Shown: piece by piece, positions 16,417-17,979 of the stretch
Position numbering within the stretch: position 1 is the stretch's first letter
How the letters are laid out: the number at the start of each line of letters is the position of its first letter
Assembly: GCA_045107135.1 (NCBI GenBank)
Contig: JASFZI010000111.1
Coordinates: 1 to 17,979, forward strand
Source of the DNA: UBA6164 sp045107135
Lineage (GTDB): Bacteria > Patescibacteriota > Gracilibacteria > BD1-5 > UBA6164
DNA: 17,979 nucleotides
Reading direction: 5' to 3'
Notes under the pieces: generated by a model
Seen by the model: only the letters and a program-made list of their open reading frames with translations
What the model was told of the DNA's origin: nothing
The model's database searches: none
Made by a program: the position numbers and the translations under genes

Positions 16417-17076
16417 ATGAAAAAACTATTATTCCTAATATGAATTCTCTATATAATTGCATCAATCTTTTTTATCAAAATTTTTTTACTTGATAAAAAC
16501 ATAACTAAAATTTCAAATAAAATAGAAAATTCTATAGTTATAATAGTACCTGAACAAAAATTAGTACAGTATAAAACAAATCCAAAATGAATATTTGAAA
16601 ATAATAAAAATTCTTGAATATGAGCAGGTTTTATCATAAGTACGGATTGAGAAATCCAAACAGTAAATCATATAGTAGAAAATGAAAATATTAACTACAA
16701 AGTCATTCTTAATAATACAGAATATAATGCCAAAGTATTATCAAGAGACAAAGAAAGAGATTTAGCTATTTTAAAAATAAATACTCCTCTACTTTTAACC
16801 CCTCTTATATTTGAAGAAAGCAATTTAAATGAAAGTATCATAAGCTATTGAGTAGATATCCAAACACTAACTATAACTTCAAATACATGAACAATAATAA
16901 ATAAAAAAAGTAAGTTAGACTCAATGTCTAACCTACTTGAAATTTCAAATACTCTAAAACCAGGTTTTTCAGGATGACCAATTATTAACTTGAACTGAAA
17001 AGTAATATGAATTAATTATGCAATATCTGAATGAAAAAATTATGGTATTATATCACCCTCAATATTTCTTCAATAG
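16417..17076 (+). CDS. HtrA/DegP-like trypsin-fold serine protease, PDZ-less
   Basis: This 219-aa protein has an N-terminal signal anchor (KKLLFLIGILYIIASIFFIKIF, residues 2-23). The catalytic triad of the trypsin-like S1C fold is visible: His85 in QTVNHIVE, Asp115 in KERDLAILKI and Ser185 in KPGFSGGPI, whose second glycine in SGG is TGA. A strand GKVIGINYA follows, as in HtrA proteases. The length ends soon after the protease domain, so no PDZ domain is present, making it shorter than usual DegP/DegQ proteins. It probably acts outside the membrane in protein quality control. It ends with TAG TAG and overlaps the convergent secretion ATPase gene by 29 bases. Confidence 0.85.
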
Positions 17077-17979
17077 TAGTATAACCTTTAATTGCTTTTA
17101 ATATACCATCTTCTTTCATGGTAATTAGATCTCAGGTTCTTGCTTTTTTTATAATTTCTTCTGTTGTAGATCATTCTCTAATCATGTTTCTCAAATCTTC
17201 GTTTAATGAAATTATTTCATATATTCAAATTCTTCCAGAATATCAACTACTATTACATTTATCACATCCTCATCATTCATAAAGTTTTATATTTTTTGCA
17301 GGTATATTACTCATTCATATCTCCTTCATCATATTTCCTATAATACTTATATCAAGAGGAGTTCTTTTCTTTTCTTTTTTACAATATGGACAAATTTTTC
17401 TGATTAATCTTTGAGCAATAATTGTATCTATTGCAGAAGCTAATACATAAGGTTTTAATCACATATTAACTATACGATCAAGAGTCTCAGCAGCAGATTT
17501 CGTATGTAGAGTAGATAATACTAAATGTCATGTAAGACTCGCTTGTGTAGCTGTTTCTAGAGTTTCTCTGTCTCTAATCTCTCATACCATTATAATATCA
17601 GGATCTTGTCTTAATAAGGCTCTTAATCAAGTTTTAAATGTAAATCCCTTTTTTTCTGAAACTTCAGACTGAATAACTCAATCTAATCTATACTCTATAG
17701 GATCTTCTAATGTAATAACTTTTTTTTCTCTAGTATTAAGTTTAGCTAGAATAGTATAAAGCGTTGTTGTTTTACCTGAACCTGTTGGTCACGTAACTAG
17801 TATCATTCAATTCTTTTGTGATATTGCTCTTTCTAAAATTCTTTTAGTTGTCCAAAAAAATCATAATTTTTCAAAATCAATAATAGCATTTGAATTATCC
17901 AAGATTCTACAAACAACATTTTCATGTGATCATACTGGTAAAGTCGAAACTCTGACATCAATTTTTCTATCATCAATAT
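17048..17979 (-). CDS. pilB: Type IV pilus / type II secretion ATPase, PilB/GspE (5' end outside window)
   Basis: The visible 309 residues hold the C-terminal two-thirds of a secretion ATPase. Near the left edge is RKIDVRVSTLPVGSHENVVCRIL, followed by Walker A GPTGSGKTTT, the Asp box EDPIEYRLDGVIQSEV, and Walker B-like LRQDPDIIMVGEIRD, then the His box TGHLVLSTLHT. After a zinc-binding motif (CPYC and GGGCDKCNSSGYSGR) the protein ends EEILRVI. These features define PilB/GspE assembly ATPases rather than PilT, which lacks the tetracysteine. It would power polymerisation of pilins such as the prepilin-like protein at 10225. The N-terminus is missing, and its stop lies inside the 3' end of the protease gene. 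Gene symbol chosen for context; gspE is equally possible. Confidence 0.92.

Overview
The window reads as AT-rich DNA from a Patescibacteria/CPR bacterium that uses genetic code 25 (UGA = glycine), i.e. the Absconditabacteria (SR1) or Gracilibacteria (BD1-5) group. Under the standard code nearly every gene shatters into short pieces. With UGA read as glycine, full-length proteins appear, and the recoded codons fall on invariant glycines: both P-loop glycines of the AAA ATPase, the RadA P-loop, the SAM-binding motif of a methyltransferase, the GxSGGP of a serine protease and motif V of dUTPase. Tryptophan remains TGG. Real genes here stop only at TAA or TAG, and almost none has a Shine-Dalgarno sequence. 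All coordinates below use code 25.

Layout, left to right. 1-2877 (minus strand): a partial coiled-coil protein, a small secreted EF-hand protein, a SAM methyltransferase and an AAA/DUF4143-type ATPase. 2984-7457 (minus): an AI-2E-family permease, a peptidoglycan-binding-like protein with a possible Cys/His/Asp peptidase tail, and RNase R. 7458-8200 (plus): a back-to-back promoter pair, a foreign-looking 115-aa gene with a strong Shine-Dalgarno and no UGA codons, a pair of GC-rich hairpins and a tRNA-Leu(CAA). 8224-9743 (minus): an unknown protein and a HEPN-motif protein. 9744-10224: decayed sequence with a truncated GNAT remnant. 10225-11856 (plus): a large prepilin-like protein carrying a Listeria-Bacteroides repeat and a compositionally foreign Cys-rich tail. 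11780-12415 (minus): a truncated phosphosulfolactate synthase (ComA) relative. 12503-14441 (minus): an operon of a three-OB-domain protein, an MFS permease and a tiny membrane peptide. 14567-17076: RadA, dUTPase and an HtrA-like protease. 17048-17979 (minus, partial): a PilB/GspE ATPase.

Housekeeping functions are RNA turnover (RNase R), recombination and repair (RadA), nucleotide-pool sanitation (dUTPase) and type IV pilus/secretion (PilB plus the prepilin-like protein). The less ordinary material is the standalone OB-fold protein that looks like RNase R without its catalytic domain, the standard-code-like gene next to the tRNA, a palindromic repeat embedded in frame in RNase R, the HEPN pair, and the truncated genes flanking the pilin.
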